Assembly (NCBI GenBank): GCA_017562135.1
Contig: QEYB01001208.1
Coordinates: 868,001 to 932,000 of the forward strand
Direction of reading: 5' to 3'
DNA: 64,000 bases
DNA from: Dipylidium caninum
Lineage: Eukaryota > Platyhelminthes > Cestoda > Cyclophyllidea > Dipylidiidae
The notes below the pieces were generated by a model. It was not told the DNA's origin. It searched no databases and was given only the letters and a program-made list of their open reading frames with translations. The translations under genes and the position numbers were made by a program. Positions 24,901 to 35,124 of the stretch are shown here, piece after piece (the first letter of the stretch is position 1; each line of letters opens with the position of its first letter).

Positions 24901-27900
24901 GTCATTGCAGTCTGTTTTGTGGACTTCATTAATTCTCTGACATACAGTGAGGTCTGGCGGAAGTCATTCGTTTTTTATATAATTTTATACTTTGACGTCT
25001 CAAAGACGGCAAGAACTTTCTTCGGCGAATACCGTTGCAATATACCATTACGTTCTCTAACTGCTGCAATCGTACCTTGGCCCTGTGTACCGACAAACGA
25101 AATCTCATTGGCTAAACCAGTAAACAAGGCATGATGAAAGCGCACGACGAACACCGTAGTACATATTCGAATGTAGTAAAAATTAGAAATGGTACTTCTG
25201 ATACGTCCCATTTGAATGTATTATATGAAAGTGATGATGGAAGTCTACCAGGCTACTCTAATGATGATAGTGAGATTGAAAATGGTCATCAACGCATTTA
25301 TACTCTTGTGTGTAGCTTTATTCAATGTCATATAGCAATGTAAACTTTAAAAAGTTTTTTTCAAAGCTTTTGCACAAGTGTAAAGACGTCAAGAATCTTT
25401 TGTAAGCACGTCAGGACGTGGTTAAATATTCATGGGTTTGGTTCATGGATTGTCTACTAACCTAAAAATTACCCAATGGAGGATATGGGGACTAGTCCTG
25501 TTACAAATTAGTTCTGAATCAAACTAGACTGTCATCAAGGTAGTTAGTCTGTATCATTGTTGTTGGCGCAGTGTAACCAGTATATCTTCTTGTTCTAACC
25601 GATGCTAGAACAGAAAATTAGTGTTTTGTTTTTAAATTTGAAAAAATTTTTACCATCCTAAGTGTAATTATGCTCTTGTGAACTATTTGCTCACTCGATA
25701 TCATAATAGTATCCGCAATTTGTGCCTTTCATATCCTTTTCATCATGCACAAACCGGAGTTGAAAAGGTTTTTCCCATCGAAAGTAGATTAATTTAGGCG
25801 CCATATTTCGGTGGCGAAATATAGTCTTCCGACGAAATCTCGACAACTGTGCATTCTCAAGTGCTTACGAAATGTATCATTGCGATTATTGACGCTGTGG
25901 TATGTGTTCCGAATAATACTTTAAGGCATGGAGTATGGGTTAACAGGTAAGTTTTGAAGTGAATGTTCAGAACACTGGCAATATCTTCTCACCTTTATAT
26001 TTTATATAAATTATTGTGAAACCTTGATATAACTAGAGTATTTTATCGCATTGGTTTCCTGATAAGGTGCAGCCTTTCATAAGATTTCCCCTAAATTTAC
26101 AAAGAAAAGTTGTCCTCGTCTGTCGAAAATCTGTTCATTACGCACTGCTCTCACCCTAAGGTGACACGCGGGTTTATAATCCAATCATATCGGAAAGGCT
26201 AAATCTTGGCTTTATTATTTAACTGCGGTTTGATGTTTCAAGTAAGATTTCGGCAATTGCTAATGGTGATTGTTGTATACTTCGAGTGTAGGAAAGTGGT
26301 GAACTGTCTGGTAACGCGAGGGCAATTGAAACAGGGTGCCCGTAGCGGCCCTCTGGTGGCTGACGAAAGCATTGGCTGTACTCGGGTGCTTCGTAATGAC
26401 CGTGGCGTGCGCGTGGATTCTGTCGGACCCGGCTACACTGCTTCAATTGCTGGTTGGAAAACCATGCCTTCCGTGGGCAGTATCATTCTCGAGGTGTCCT
26501 CCGATGTAGGTATCAAAATTGCATTTGGTTTTGCCGTATTTTAATTCATATTCGTGATCCATTTTTGCCATTCTCGGTTTGCTGGCTCCCGAACTTATTT
26601 TTTTGAGAAACAATGGATAAATTCGGTTTGGAAAACACTCTTGTTCTATCTAGATAAGCCTTTATTGCGGCAGTGCGTAATGTCGGCAGGTTTTTTAATC
26701 GTCTAAGTAATCGCTGACATAGATTTATGCCTAATAGGTACACAAGTAACTTTTTTCAACTTTCTTATTGTCCATGCCTATCTCTGACTTAATCTCAGGT
26801 TGTCGGAACGGAGAAGGATGGAGTTCTCGCATAGCTGTCCTAAATCACGTGTTTATCAGATACTTTTCAGTGAAAGTGTATCATTCTGCAAGCTGATAGC
26901 CCTCAAAGTTATCCTTTGTAGTTCTATTACCTTTACTTGCTCATAACAGCTGCTTTACCCATTTTATGCTTTGACCCATTGACCGCTCGATTCATTAAGG
27001 TTTGTTTTTATGCAGTGAGTCGCCCAACTTTGTCATTATTACAGTGCTTGTACTTCTATACCCTTATTACTTATTTGTGTTTTGTTTGACTCAAAATGTT
27101 TTTTTCTTTGGGAAGATTTAAAAGCTCCCACATAAGCTTACTACTTAAATCATCAATGCTTGTAGGCAGAAGCAGCAGCGGCAGTTCGGACGCGACGACG
27201 GCACCGGTTAGAACGGAAGTCGGTGGCGGACAGGGCAGCCATCGACTGGCGGCGGGCTGGCAACGAGGCCCAGCTTAGGGCGCGTGCACCAATGGACCCC
27301 AGTGCTGTCAACCGCTTCGTCTCCCAATTCCGAGTAAGTTGCCCCTACAAGATCACATAAACGAGTTGAAATATTTGCTCTAATCTAATTGTTTTTAGCT
27401 TAGAGACCTACGTGTGTCAAACTTACCGACTCTGATTTCATTAAGCCTCTCGTAGAAGTTTTTATTAGGCATGCAATTAATGTATATTTAACTAAAATAC
27501 TGACTCAGTTTAGAATTGGACCTATTATTATCTCTTAATTTTGGAGGATGAACTATGGATTAAGGTCTCTACTGATTTGCCAGTAGTTTATTTCATTCTA
27601 TCCTCATTTCATCAGTGATATCATAAAAAATTGCACTTTATACAAATTTTTTTTTATTAAAAGTTATCGTAAGAAACTGCGTTTTGTAACTTAAGTGCAA
27701 GTTCAAATGTCCTTTATTTGATAGCACTTTTATCCCTCACTCCTTTAAGTTTGATTTTTTCAGTCATTTGGTGGTGATTATGAATAAGTGAAATTTTATT
27801 GTGATTTAGGAAAACCAAACAGCCTTGTTAGCCAATGAAACTGCTTCGCACAAGGGAGGGGCCGCGAAGGAGCCGACTCTCCCTCTCATCATCAAAGCCG

Positions 27901-29565
27901 ACGTTGAGGGAAGTCTGGAGGCGATATCGGATATGCTGTCAACTTGTCCGTCTGACCAGTGCTGTGTACAGATTGCCTTCTCGGGTGTCGGGCCGGTGAC
28001 TCCTACCGAAGTAGATATGGCTGCCGCCATCGGAGGTGGTTTTGGAGGCGTTTATTAATTATTGCGAAATGTTACCTTGAGATCTATCAGCAGGCAAATG
28101 ATGTTTCAGCTGAAATATTCGCGTTCAATGTCCACGCCCTACCAGAGACGGAGTCTGCACTCAGTACCCATAATTTGTCAATTCACTCACACAACATAAT
28201 CTACAGGCTTGCTGAGGATGTACGTTCCCTTGTCAACGACAAATTGCCCCCCATTTATGTGGAGGAAATCGTCGGTACGTCTGCGCTTTTTCCCAGTCGT
28301 TTATCCATTGGGAGCTTAATCCGAGTTCACAATTTTTGATATTCAGGTGGAGTCTTACTCAAACCAACTTGGTAAATTGGGAATAAGTCTTAAGTAAGTG
28401 AGATTTCAGAATGAATTGTCGAACACTGCTGAACTAGTGCGTTGGCCCCGTTCCTACTAACAATAATCTTCTCAACAAACTAGAAATTTCCTTGGCTACT
28501 CGAATTCGAATTAGTAGATGATTATTCGGTTGTTTTACTTTCTCGGCAAATTCTCTTCCTCGGTTATCTTAATAAGCAAGTAACTGTGCAGACCGATTTT
28601 GAAATACAGTTGAAATTGATTTAATCTTTTTTGTTGATTTTAGGTGAAGGCGTTGTGCTACAAACCTTCGAGGTCAGTGTGGTCCGTAGCAGGCGCCAAG
28701 AAGAGGTTATAGTCGGTGGGTGTCGTTGCACCCGGGGATCCATCCTCTCGGGCAAGTCATCGAAACACGGCGAGTTGCCATTGCCTTTTTGTGATAGCAT
28801 ACTTCTTTCCCCCTCATTTATTGTTGGGTAATTTTAAGCCCTAACGATAATTTCGTTTGACAATTTTCCTTTGTTTGGCGCACTTTTTATCCCTAGTCAT
28901 CTCTCACTTGAGCATTACTCCTCGCAATGATCTATGACTAGAGCGAGCCACACCATTCTAATCTGTCTTATGACATGGATCCACTCTAACTGCAAGCTTA
29001 TTTTATTCCTTACTTTCAGTATATTTCGAGATGGTTTTTTTATCTAATACATGAACCTCTCCTATTTCATTAATTCTTGTTTTTCGACGGGTTTAGTGGA
29101 TTTAATTAAGGGGAAGTAATTTCCACATCTTGTGTTTTCATGTTAGGTGCTGATCCAATTCTTTTCCGTGTCTTACGTCCAACTGCGTCTCCTACCGATT
29201 TGCACTGCAGAGAATTTAGTAATAGAAGGCAGGACGATTTTACAGAAGATAAAGAATTCACGTCGCCTTCTCCCATGAATAATGCCCAGGTCCTAGTGGA
29301 TCGCGCGCCTTGCTTCTCTCTGCGCCACGGACGCAACAACGTTGAGTCGGTGCGTCGGGATGTCGAGTTTGGTATCGTGCTCCTGCGCACCGACGCGGAC
29401 CGGTATAGTCTTGCCGACCTCCATGAACATCCACCCGAATTTTCGTCTACAACACCCGTTTTCGACGGCTGGGCCCCTGGCGATGTTGTCCAATGTTTCC
29501 GTATCGTTCCCCAATCTCAATCCCTCCAGTGGCACATCGACAACGTTTCCAACACGAATGCTTAA
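21967..29565 (+). CDS. MTIF2: Mitochondrial translation initiation factor IF-2
   Basis: This GTPase places fMet-tRNA on the mitochondrial small ribosomal subunit. Exons are 21967-22071, 22105-22403, 22826-23220, 23813-23862, 24467-24681, 26292-26505, 27166-27333, 27810-28049, 28091-28274, 28644-28790 and 29147-29565, about 811 residues. Phases agree throughout; the 28049/28091 and 28790 junctions are the least certain. The N-terminus ([20 protein letters not shown]) is basic and hydroxylated like a mitochondrial presequence, which supports this start. Exon 2 carries the IF2 N-terminal motif [18 protein letters not shown] motifs are G1 GHVDHGKT (154-161), G2 GGITQH, G3 DTPGH (220-224), G4 NKID (274-277) and G5 SAL (310-312). 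Domain II ([10 protein letters not shown]), a basic helix exon ([20 protein letters not shown]), domain III ([16 protein letters not shown]) and the C-terminal tRNA-binding domain ([14 protein letters not shown] ... [10 protein letters not shown]) follow in family order. Confidence 0.93.
22072..22104 (+). other. Tiny 33-nt first intron of MTIF2
   Basis: The sequence begins GTTCGTTTATTTTTAATAAA and ends GCTGATAG. Removing it joins exon 1 (…SSPLSSK) to exon 2 ([11 protein letters not shown]) in phase 0. Very small 5' introns are known from flatworm genes. This fits that pattern and is the shortest intron supported in the window. Confidence 0.7.
24682..26291 (+). other. MTIF2 intron 5, with an unexplained open segment
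   Basis: The donor GG|GTACGC and acceptor GTGTAG bound 1.6 kb. Within it, about 24975-25211 on the minus strand and 24919-25134 on the plus strand are both open and richer in GC than the rest. The minus reading includes [20 protein letters not shown], which looks protein-like but matches no family I know. It could be a relic of an inserted gene or chance. Confidence 0.5.
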
Positions 29566-29877
29566 CCTCGATCTTACCTTGTTTCCCGTATTATTAGAAC
29601 CGGATTCGTAGGCAGTTCTTCTGTTCCGGTTATTAAGAGACCCAACTGTGAACTGTGATGCTCAAATCAGGGAATTTTTCATTACTATTTTCAAGTTTCG
29701 CACTTGAGAAATTTATTGGGTGGGACATATTGTATAGTGCACAAAGGCCTACTGTTTTGCGGTTCTTGTGGAGGTGGCTGTTGCGAGTTAAAGACGCTTA
29801 CAGGATAACAGTTGCCATATAAAACCTTTTCGTTGCCCTACATAAGGCTTCTTTTTAAATGTGATGGTTTGGTAGAC

Positions 29878-29947
29878 ACAGTTCACATTTGTTAACAACG
29901 CAGAATCGCTAACAGTTCACATTTGTTAACAACGCAGAATCGCTAAC
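29878..29947. repeat. 34-bp tandem duplication in the MTIF2 3' flank
   Basis: The unit containing GTTCACATTTGTTAACAACG occurs twice with no mismatch at a period of 34 bp. It starts 313 nt after the MTIF2 stop codon, so it may be transcribed as part of the 3' UTR. Confidence 0.95.
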
Positions 29948-31010
29948 CGTTTCCATTTGCTTCCCTTGTATGTGCAGGGGTGAATGTGAGACTCGGTTGC
30001 CTTACAGCACGTATTAATCCTGTTATGCCCATTTTAGTTTTCTAGGTCTGAGACTTTTGAATGGTAAATAAGGGATCTTGCGGTTAGTCAATTATTTTTT
30101 TCGCCAAATTTATGGTGATTGTTAAGTCGAGGAGAGTATCCCTTTTAATGCGAGAGGGGACAAACCGGCCTGCTCTTAAACGGTTGCAATATCGTGCGGT
30201 AGAGTTATCGCGGGGCAATTTGGAGCTGAAAATTCCTTATTATTAAAAATACTGAGAAAATTCACTTGTTTTTAAAAGCCCTTTTTTTGTTGTTCAAGTC
30301 GTCCACTCCAGTGGGCGGCGAATTTGTCAACGCTGACGCCAATGGCAGATAGTTCGTCAGTGCCTTCAAACAACTTAAATTTCAGAACCGAAATTTGAGA
30401 AGCTGTGAAGGCGTCCGGATGCATTTTATAAGGGAATTAGGCCTCCATTCTCCCCTCAGAGACATTATGCGGGTGCCAGCGGAAGCCTAGTAGCCCCAGT
30501 TGTCATTTTCCCGAGATTTTGCAGAACGAAAGTTCAACGGTCCTGTTCACTGCTTGGATCACTGGTTGCCTGCCCGAGAGCCTTATCTTAAGGTGGGCGC
30601 TTAACGACCGTCTCAATACTTCATGTGTGACACTGAAATGGTATTTCGAAAATGATAATTTAAATCGGATGGTTGGACTTACGCTCAAAATACGCGCTAC
30701 GATTTACTCAATGTCAAGGTCCGGATCAGTAGAATTAGAAAAAAAACAATAAAAAAACGTAGCTCATTACTCCAGTCGAAGTGGCTAAGTAGCCCGTTCG
30801 TGGACTTCGCTTACGTTCCGCAGTGTAAAAACAGCGGTGTGATCGGTCTCTGAGCCAGACGAGTATCCTGAATGCCCGTGTTCGCTGGACTTTTGGACCC
30901 ATTCTCTGCGGTTAAGGGGGAATTAAGGCGCGAATACTACGGGAACGGGTTTCCTTGCATGGCGATTCCTGTCCTCACGCATACAAACGGGGTGTAAATG
31001 GTCAATGGTT

Positions 31011-31032
31011 TCACCTAATTGGAATTAGGTGA
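31011..31032. repeat. Perfect palindrome with 10-bp arms
   Basis: TCACCTAATT and AATTAGGTGA flank a 2-bp GG centre. Extending one base on each side breaks the pairing. It contains two inverted CACCTAA motifs. It lies in a gene-free stretch. Confidence 0.9.
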
Positions 31033-33088
31033 TACCCAAAGCAATGTGTCTGTGAGGCGCCATCATTCCTCCACAAGACGCTTGAGGGCGAAAGTGTTTG
31101 AGTGACGGCTGTCGCTGGAATGCAAGTCCGTTTGACATTCGACTTTGTTTAGGCAATGTTAGTGCAAGAGCTCCTTACCTTGGCAGCGAAAATACCCGTC
31201 ACTTTACGGCCTTCAGTTCACACGAGTAAAATGTCCAAAATTGCGAATAGCCTTGCCACTTGCATTGTCAAATTCTCGCTCTAATGGATGCTCTCTATCT
31301 GTGGCGGGGGGGTGTCTTCAGGTTTAAATAATTGCTTGAAACTTTTTTTAGTGAAATAGGCATAAGTTTACCCAACAACTTCATAATCAACGCAGGTGCC
31401 TACCAGTTTCGCATTTCACAATTTGCAATGATGCCTTCAAATAAATTCGTAAGGACTGTGTAGAAGTACTTCGTGGAATGAAGTCAAGAACAGGCTTAGA
31501 GTGCATCTTACTGGCTGTCCACTACGTTGGTCCGGAGCAGTTCACTCTAACTTTCAACGACAAAAATAGACTAACTATGCACTTCTATGAGAGCCTCGTA
31601 TTCCGTAAATTTTCCTATCTATTCGAAGTCAGAAGAGGAGTGACTGTGTTTTCGAATAGCTGTCCATGGGGGGATATGATAGCTTTCCACGCCGAGCCGA
31701 ATTCCTTGACGATTTTAACGAACGGTGGTAGCACATTGAGAAAGAGGTGAGTACCGTCCCACGTTACTGTCGGGAGATATATGCACGAACGGTGGCCTTT
31801 CAAGAATGTAATTTAAAATTACCCAAATGCATTTGCTCCCACCTCGGCCGCAAATTGAGAAGTCTGACAACACACCAATGTTGGGACGATGTGCAGTAAA
31901 TAGCACACAAGATATGGGAGGAATAAGATAGTATACGATGAGAAATATGTTTAATTTCACGGCAAATGAATGCCCCACCTCCCCCGCACTGTAGATGCAT
32001 CTGTGGGGATGGAAAAAGAAATAGTTGTGTTTTCAATTTTTTGATGTCCAAGGTGGATTGTGCGAATCTGTCCTGTGTTTATTTACCTTCCCCCTTTCCC
32101 ACGATCGTGTACACACACAGGTACACACACCGCAACCGATCTCGGCTATGACCTCGTGGAGAAAGCGAGCCTCCCCTTCCGCCGCACACTCGCCTTGGTT
32201 TTCGAAACAAAGTGAAGCTGGGACCGCTCCGTTGGGATGTCCGATGAGGTCGACCCCAGGCGAAGTATAAACAGTTTCCTAATGCTTGGTTCTTGAACAC
32301 ACAATTTTTCCATTTCTCTGCCTCCCTTTCTTTACATTACTGAGGTCGAAGTTCATGGAACAAGGTGGACAGTGTCATGCATCACTACCCTTGAAGCAGG
32401 GAGTACGCCTTTTGCGCGATCTTTTTACAAGCTTTATGCGGTTGCTGTAATTCGTAGACCTCTCAACCTATCATTGGATACGGAATAAATCAAAATACTC
32501 CCATGACTGACTTCACAAAGACGGAGCGCCTAATAAGGTATTCCGCCGACTTTCAACACTGAGTAGAAGTCCCTTTTTTGGCTTAATCACGTTTTTGAGA
32601 GTTTTGAAGACACAACTGCAATGGTGGTCGTTTGGTCCACGTAGACAAAGAAAGATCGTACTGATATAACTTCCGTTGACTGAATCTACCCATTATAGTA
32701 TCTGTGACCCAGTGAGGGCACTTAAGCTATTATTCCAGCCGAGCGCACTTTTATCGAGTCACGATCACCTGACTTGACAAGGCATGAACACCTTCAAGCG
32801 GTCATATCAATGTAAACACTAATTCTAAGGCACGTGACGCACAGTAGCTGGTCGCAGAACCGAAAGACGTGCAACCCCCTAAGGTAGACTGTTTGTCGAC
32901 ATTTCTGTGAGCGACGTCTGCGGATGCCTTGTAGTTGCTCCCCGATATGGCACAACCGGCCCTTAGTCCCCTCTGAAAACACTAATCTCTAAATCTTCTT
33001 GCTTTAGAGCCTCTGGTGGTAGATTCTTCTGCATGCGGGCCATTCACCACAAGCAACGCAGCGAACTAGGTGGATGACAAGTGCCTCC

Positions 33089-33111
33089 TCTCTCTCTCTC
33101 TCTCTCTCTCT
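33089..33111. repeat. (TC)n microsatellite
   Basis: An uninterrupted TC dinucleotide run of about 23 nt, roughly 730 nt upstream of the secreted-protein gene at 33840. Confidence 0.95.
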
Positions 33112-33798
33112 TTCCCTGATTCGCTCGCGTCCTATTTCCTAGACCATTCCACTTTGCATAGTGTACCTGGGAGGAAGTCCCATCACTTCTGACGCCCCGC
33201 TCCGGTGTCTACTATGCGAAATTAACATGTCCCTTTTTTCCCACTTGGTGTCTTGCCTTGATTGCTGCTCTTATGGACTAAAAATGGAATTTATGGAGGG
33301 CTTGGCTCTGTATCTTTCTCTCGGTACCTTTATGTGTCCAGTCAATTCCCAGTAATAGTCGCACGTCGGAGGGCCTTCACGACCCCCTTCTAGGCGTAAT
33401 TCAGAAAACTCGTTTCGGTTCGGATGACGACTTGTAAGACCAACATGCCGTAACACTTGTTTATATAGGAAAAAATCTGAATGGATACGATCGTTTCTTC
33501 GTCTGCATAAGATCGGTTGTCCACATTGTTTAACTTACGTTTCGAGTCACTCGGCATTCCCTTCCCCTTTAAGGTGTCTTGAACAGTAGTTACGATAAGC
33601 TCCAAATAATATGTACCTCTTGCGAAAAGACGGTTCTAGTCGCTGCCCCATCGGCCTTCAGAGGAGTCGGAATGCCTTAACAGTTATCCATTGTCATCCC
33701 TTTCAACCTCCGTCTGTTTACATTTTGTCATTTGCACCCTATTTCGGGAGGCCTCCAATGAATGAAGTCCCGAATCACATGAACTGCACGCCAAAGTG

Positions 33799-33805
33799 TA
33801 TAAAT
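33799..33805 (+). promoter_or_regulatory. TATA box of the 33840 gene
   Basis: TATAAAT lies 41 nt before the ATG at 33840. If transcription starts the usual 25-30 nt downstream, the leader is only about 10-15 nt. The motif and spacing are seen; the use as a promoter is inferred. Confidence 0.55.
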
Positions 33806-33839
33806 TGAGAGCGCAAAGTGGCCCAGACAAACCATTGAA

Positions 33840-35015
33840 ATGAAGTGTCTTCTCTGTCTTCTCCTCGTCTCTCTCCTTGCCGAACGCGCCTTCTCCTATA
33901 CGTTTCTCTTACCGGTGGAAAGTGAGAGAAGCAGTAGGTGCACTAGCTTGACAACCTCTAATTTATTCGCATAAAATGTTTCCTGGATGCGGGGGGATGT
34001 ATGGTACTACCTTTTTTGCGTCTTGGCCCTGCAGCGGAGGGCAGCACAACGTTACACCCAGACCCAAGCTTTTTTCTCTCCCTCTCTCCACAGGTGGCCG
34101 AACATTTGTGAGTTATGCGGGACGAAAGCATTACTTGTCGGATGATCCCGGGCTCAGTCAAAGTGTCTTCCCCTACGGCAACTGTATCGTACACTTGAGT
34201 CTGGAAAAATCAGGTGACACGGCCTACCGCTCGGGAAGCGCGTAAGTCATCCCCGACTAGGTCCATCCACCCGAGACTGCGTTGCATTTCGCGGGTCCGT
34301 CTCCCCGCTCTCTTCCCACGACGCATCGGAGGCGGCCGGTTCGCATAACCGCACCCTGATCGCGCCCCGCTCTTGGCGTGGAAATACGTGCGTGCATCGG
34401 TGCGTCTTCTACGAGGCCGCTAAAAATCTGCCAAGGTGACCGACTCATCTGCGACTGTCCACACCACTCCCAGCCTGTCGATGGGCCCGAGTTTTGCAAA
34501 CTCCACCTTCTTCCTGTCACGTTTGTAAAATCTATTTCCACCTGTGGCATTTGAGTGGTGTTGACAAGCTCTTCAACGGTTAACGCTCAAGACAAATCCT
34601 AATAGTAATTTCTAGCAGTTAACCACCAGTTTTCTCCCGGTTACAAAAATCCTAGTCAACTCCTTTTCCAACGCCTCTGTTAGAAAATGGCGAGATATAA
34701 ATTCTGCCCATAAGCTATTTCGGGATCGAAGACTAAATTTGGCCTTATTATCTGGTCTGTGTTTTATAGCTGTCCACCGTACTTCCTAAACCGCGGCATT
34801 GTCCGATTTATTTTTCTTTTCCTCCACGTCCATAAGTTTTCATTCCTGGCATATTAGGACTTCCGTTTACTTCGTTTTACAGAATATGCAAGTCGCAGTT
34901 CGTCGGACTTAGCGATCAAGCATGGGAGGAATATGCCAAGGGAAGGCTCCGAGAATATCCAACGTCAAGGCGGCATCGCGATGAGGATGACGATGACGGT
35001 GACGACGATGTTTGA
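33840..35015 (+). CDS. Small secreted protein of unknown family, 124 residues
   Basis: Three exons, 33840-33933, 34094-34241 and 34883-35015, join in consistent phases (1, then 2) with donors GTAGGT and GTAAGT and pyrimidine-rich acceptors. The N-terminus is a textbook signal peptide (MKCLLCLLLVSLLAERAFS), so the product should be secreted. The mature part begins YTFLLPVESERSS, continues GRTFVSYAGRKHYLSDDPGL and has only two cysteines (GNC and AICKSQ), which could form one disulfide. The C-terminus is strongly acidic (DEDDDDGDDDV), suggesting calcium or cation binding, though this is only a guess. I do not recognise the family. The signal-peptide exon followed by short exons is an architecture often seen in small secreted proteins. 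Confidence rests on the combined TATA box, signal peptide, splice signals and poly(A) signal. Confidence 0.75.
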
Positions 35016-35118
35016 AATCGTGGGCGGTAAAAGGCCCAGTTCGCCACTCGCTTACTATTAAAACACTCGAGTTCTCTGACTTCACTCCGTTAAGTTGTGT
35101 TAAATTTGAAAGGCACTA

Positions 35119-35124
35119 AATAAA
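35119..35124 (+). terminator. Polyadenylation signal of the 33840 gene
   Basis: AATAAA lies 104 nt after the TGA stop at 35013-35015, a typical distance for a short 3' UTR. Confidence 0.6.

Larger units (their letters stand above)
29566..33798. other. Intergenic region after MTIF2
   Basis: No gene is supported. The MTIF2 3' UTR lies here, but no clear AATAAA is seen in the first several hundred bases. Short frames at 30519-30752, 31478-31750 and 32025-32270 have no recognised homology. Notable repeats are the 34-bp duplication, the palindrome and the TC microsatellite, listed separately. Confidence 0.5.

Noticed and set aside
26800..26834. Possible MTIF2 exon after an AATCTCAG acceptor
   Set aside because: It reaches a stop codon after 11 codons, while the exon at 27166 joins the previous exon in phase and has the expected basic helix.
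34257..34550. 97-codon minus frame between exons of the secreted-protein gene
   Set aside because: Lies in an intron on the opposite strand, with no start context, splice sites or homology.
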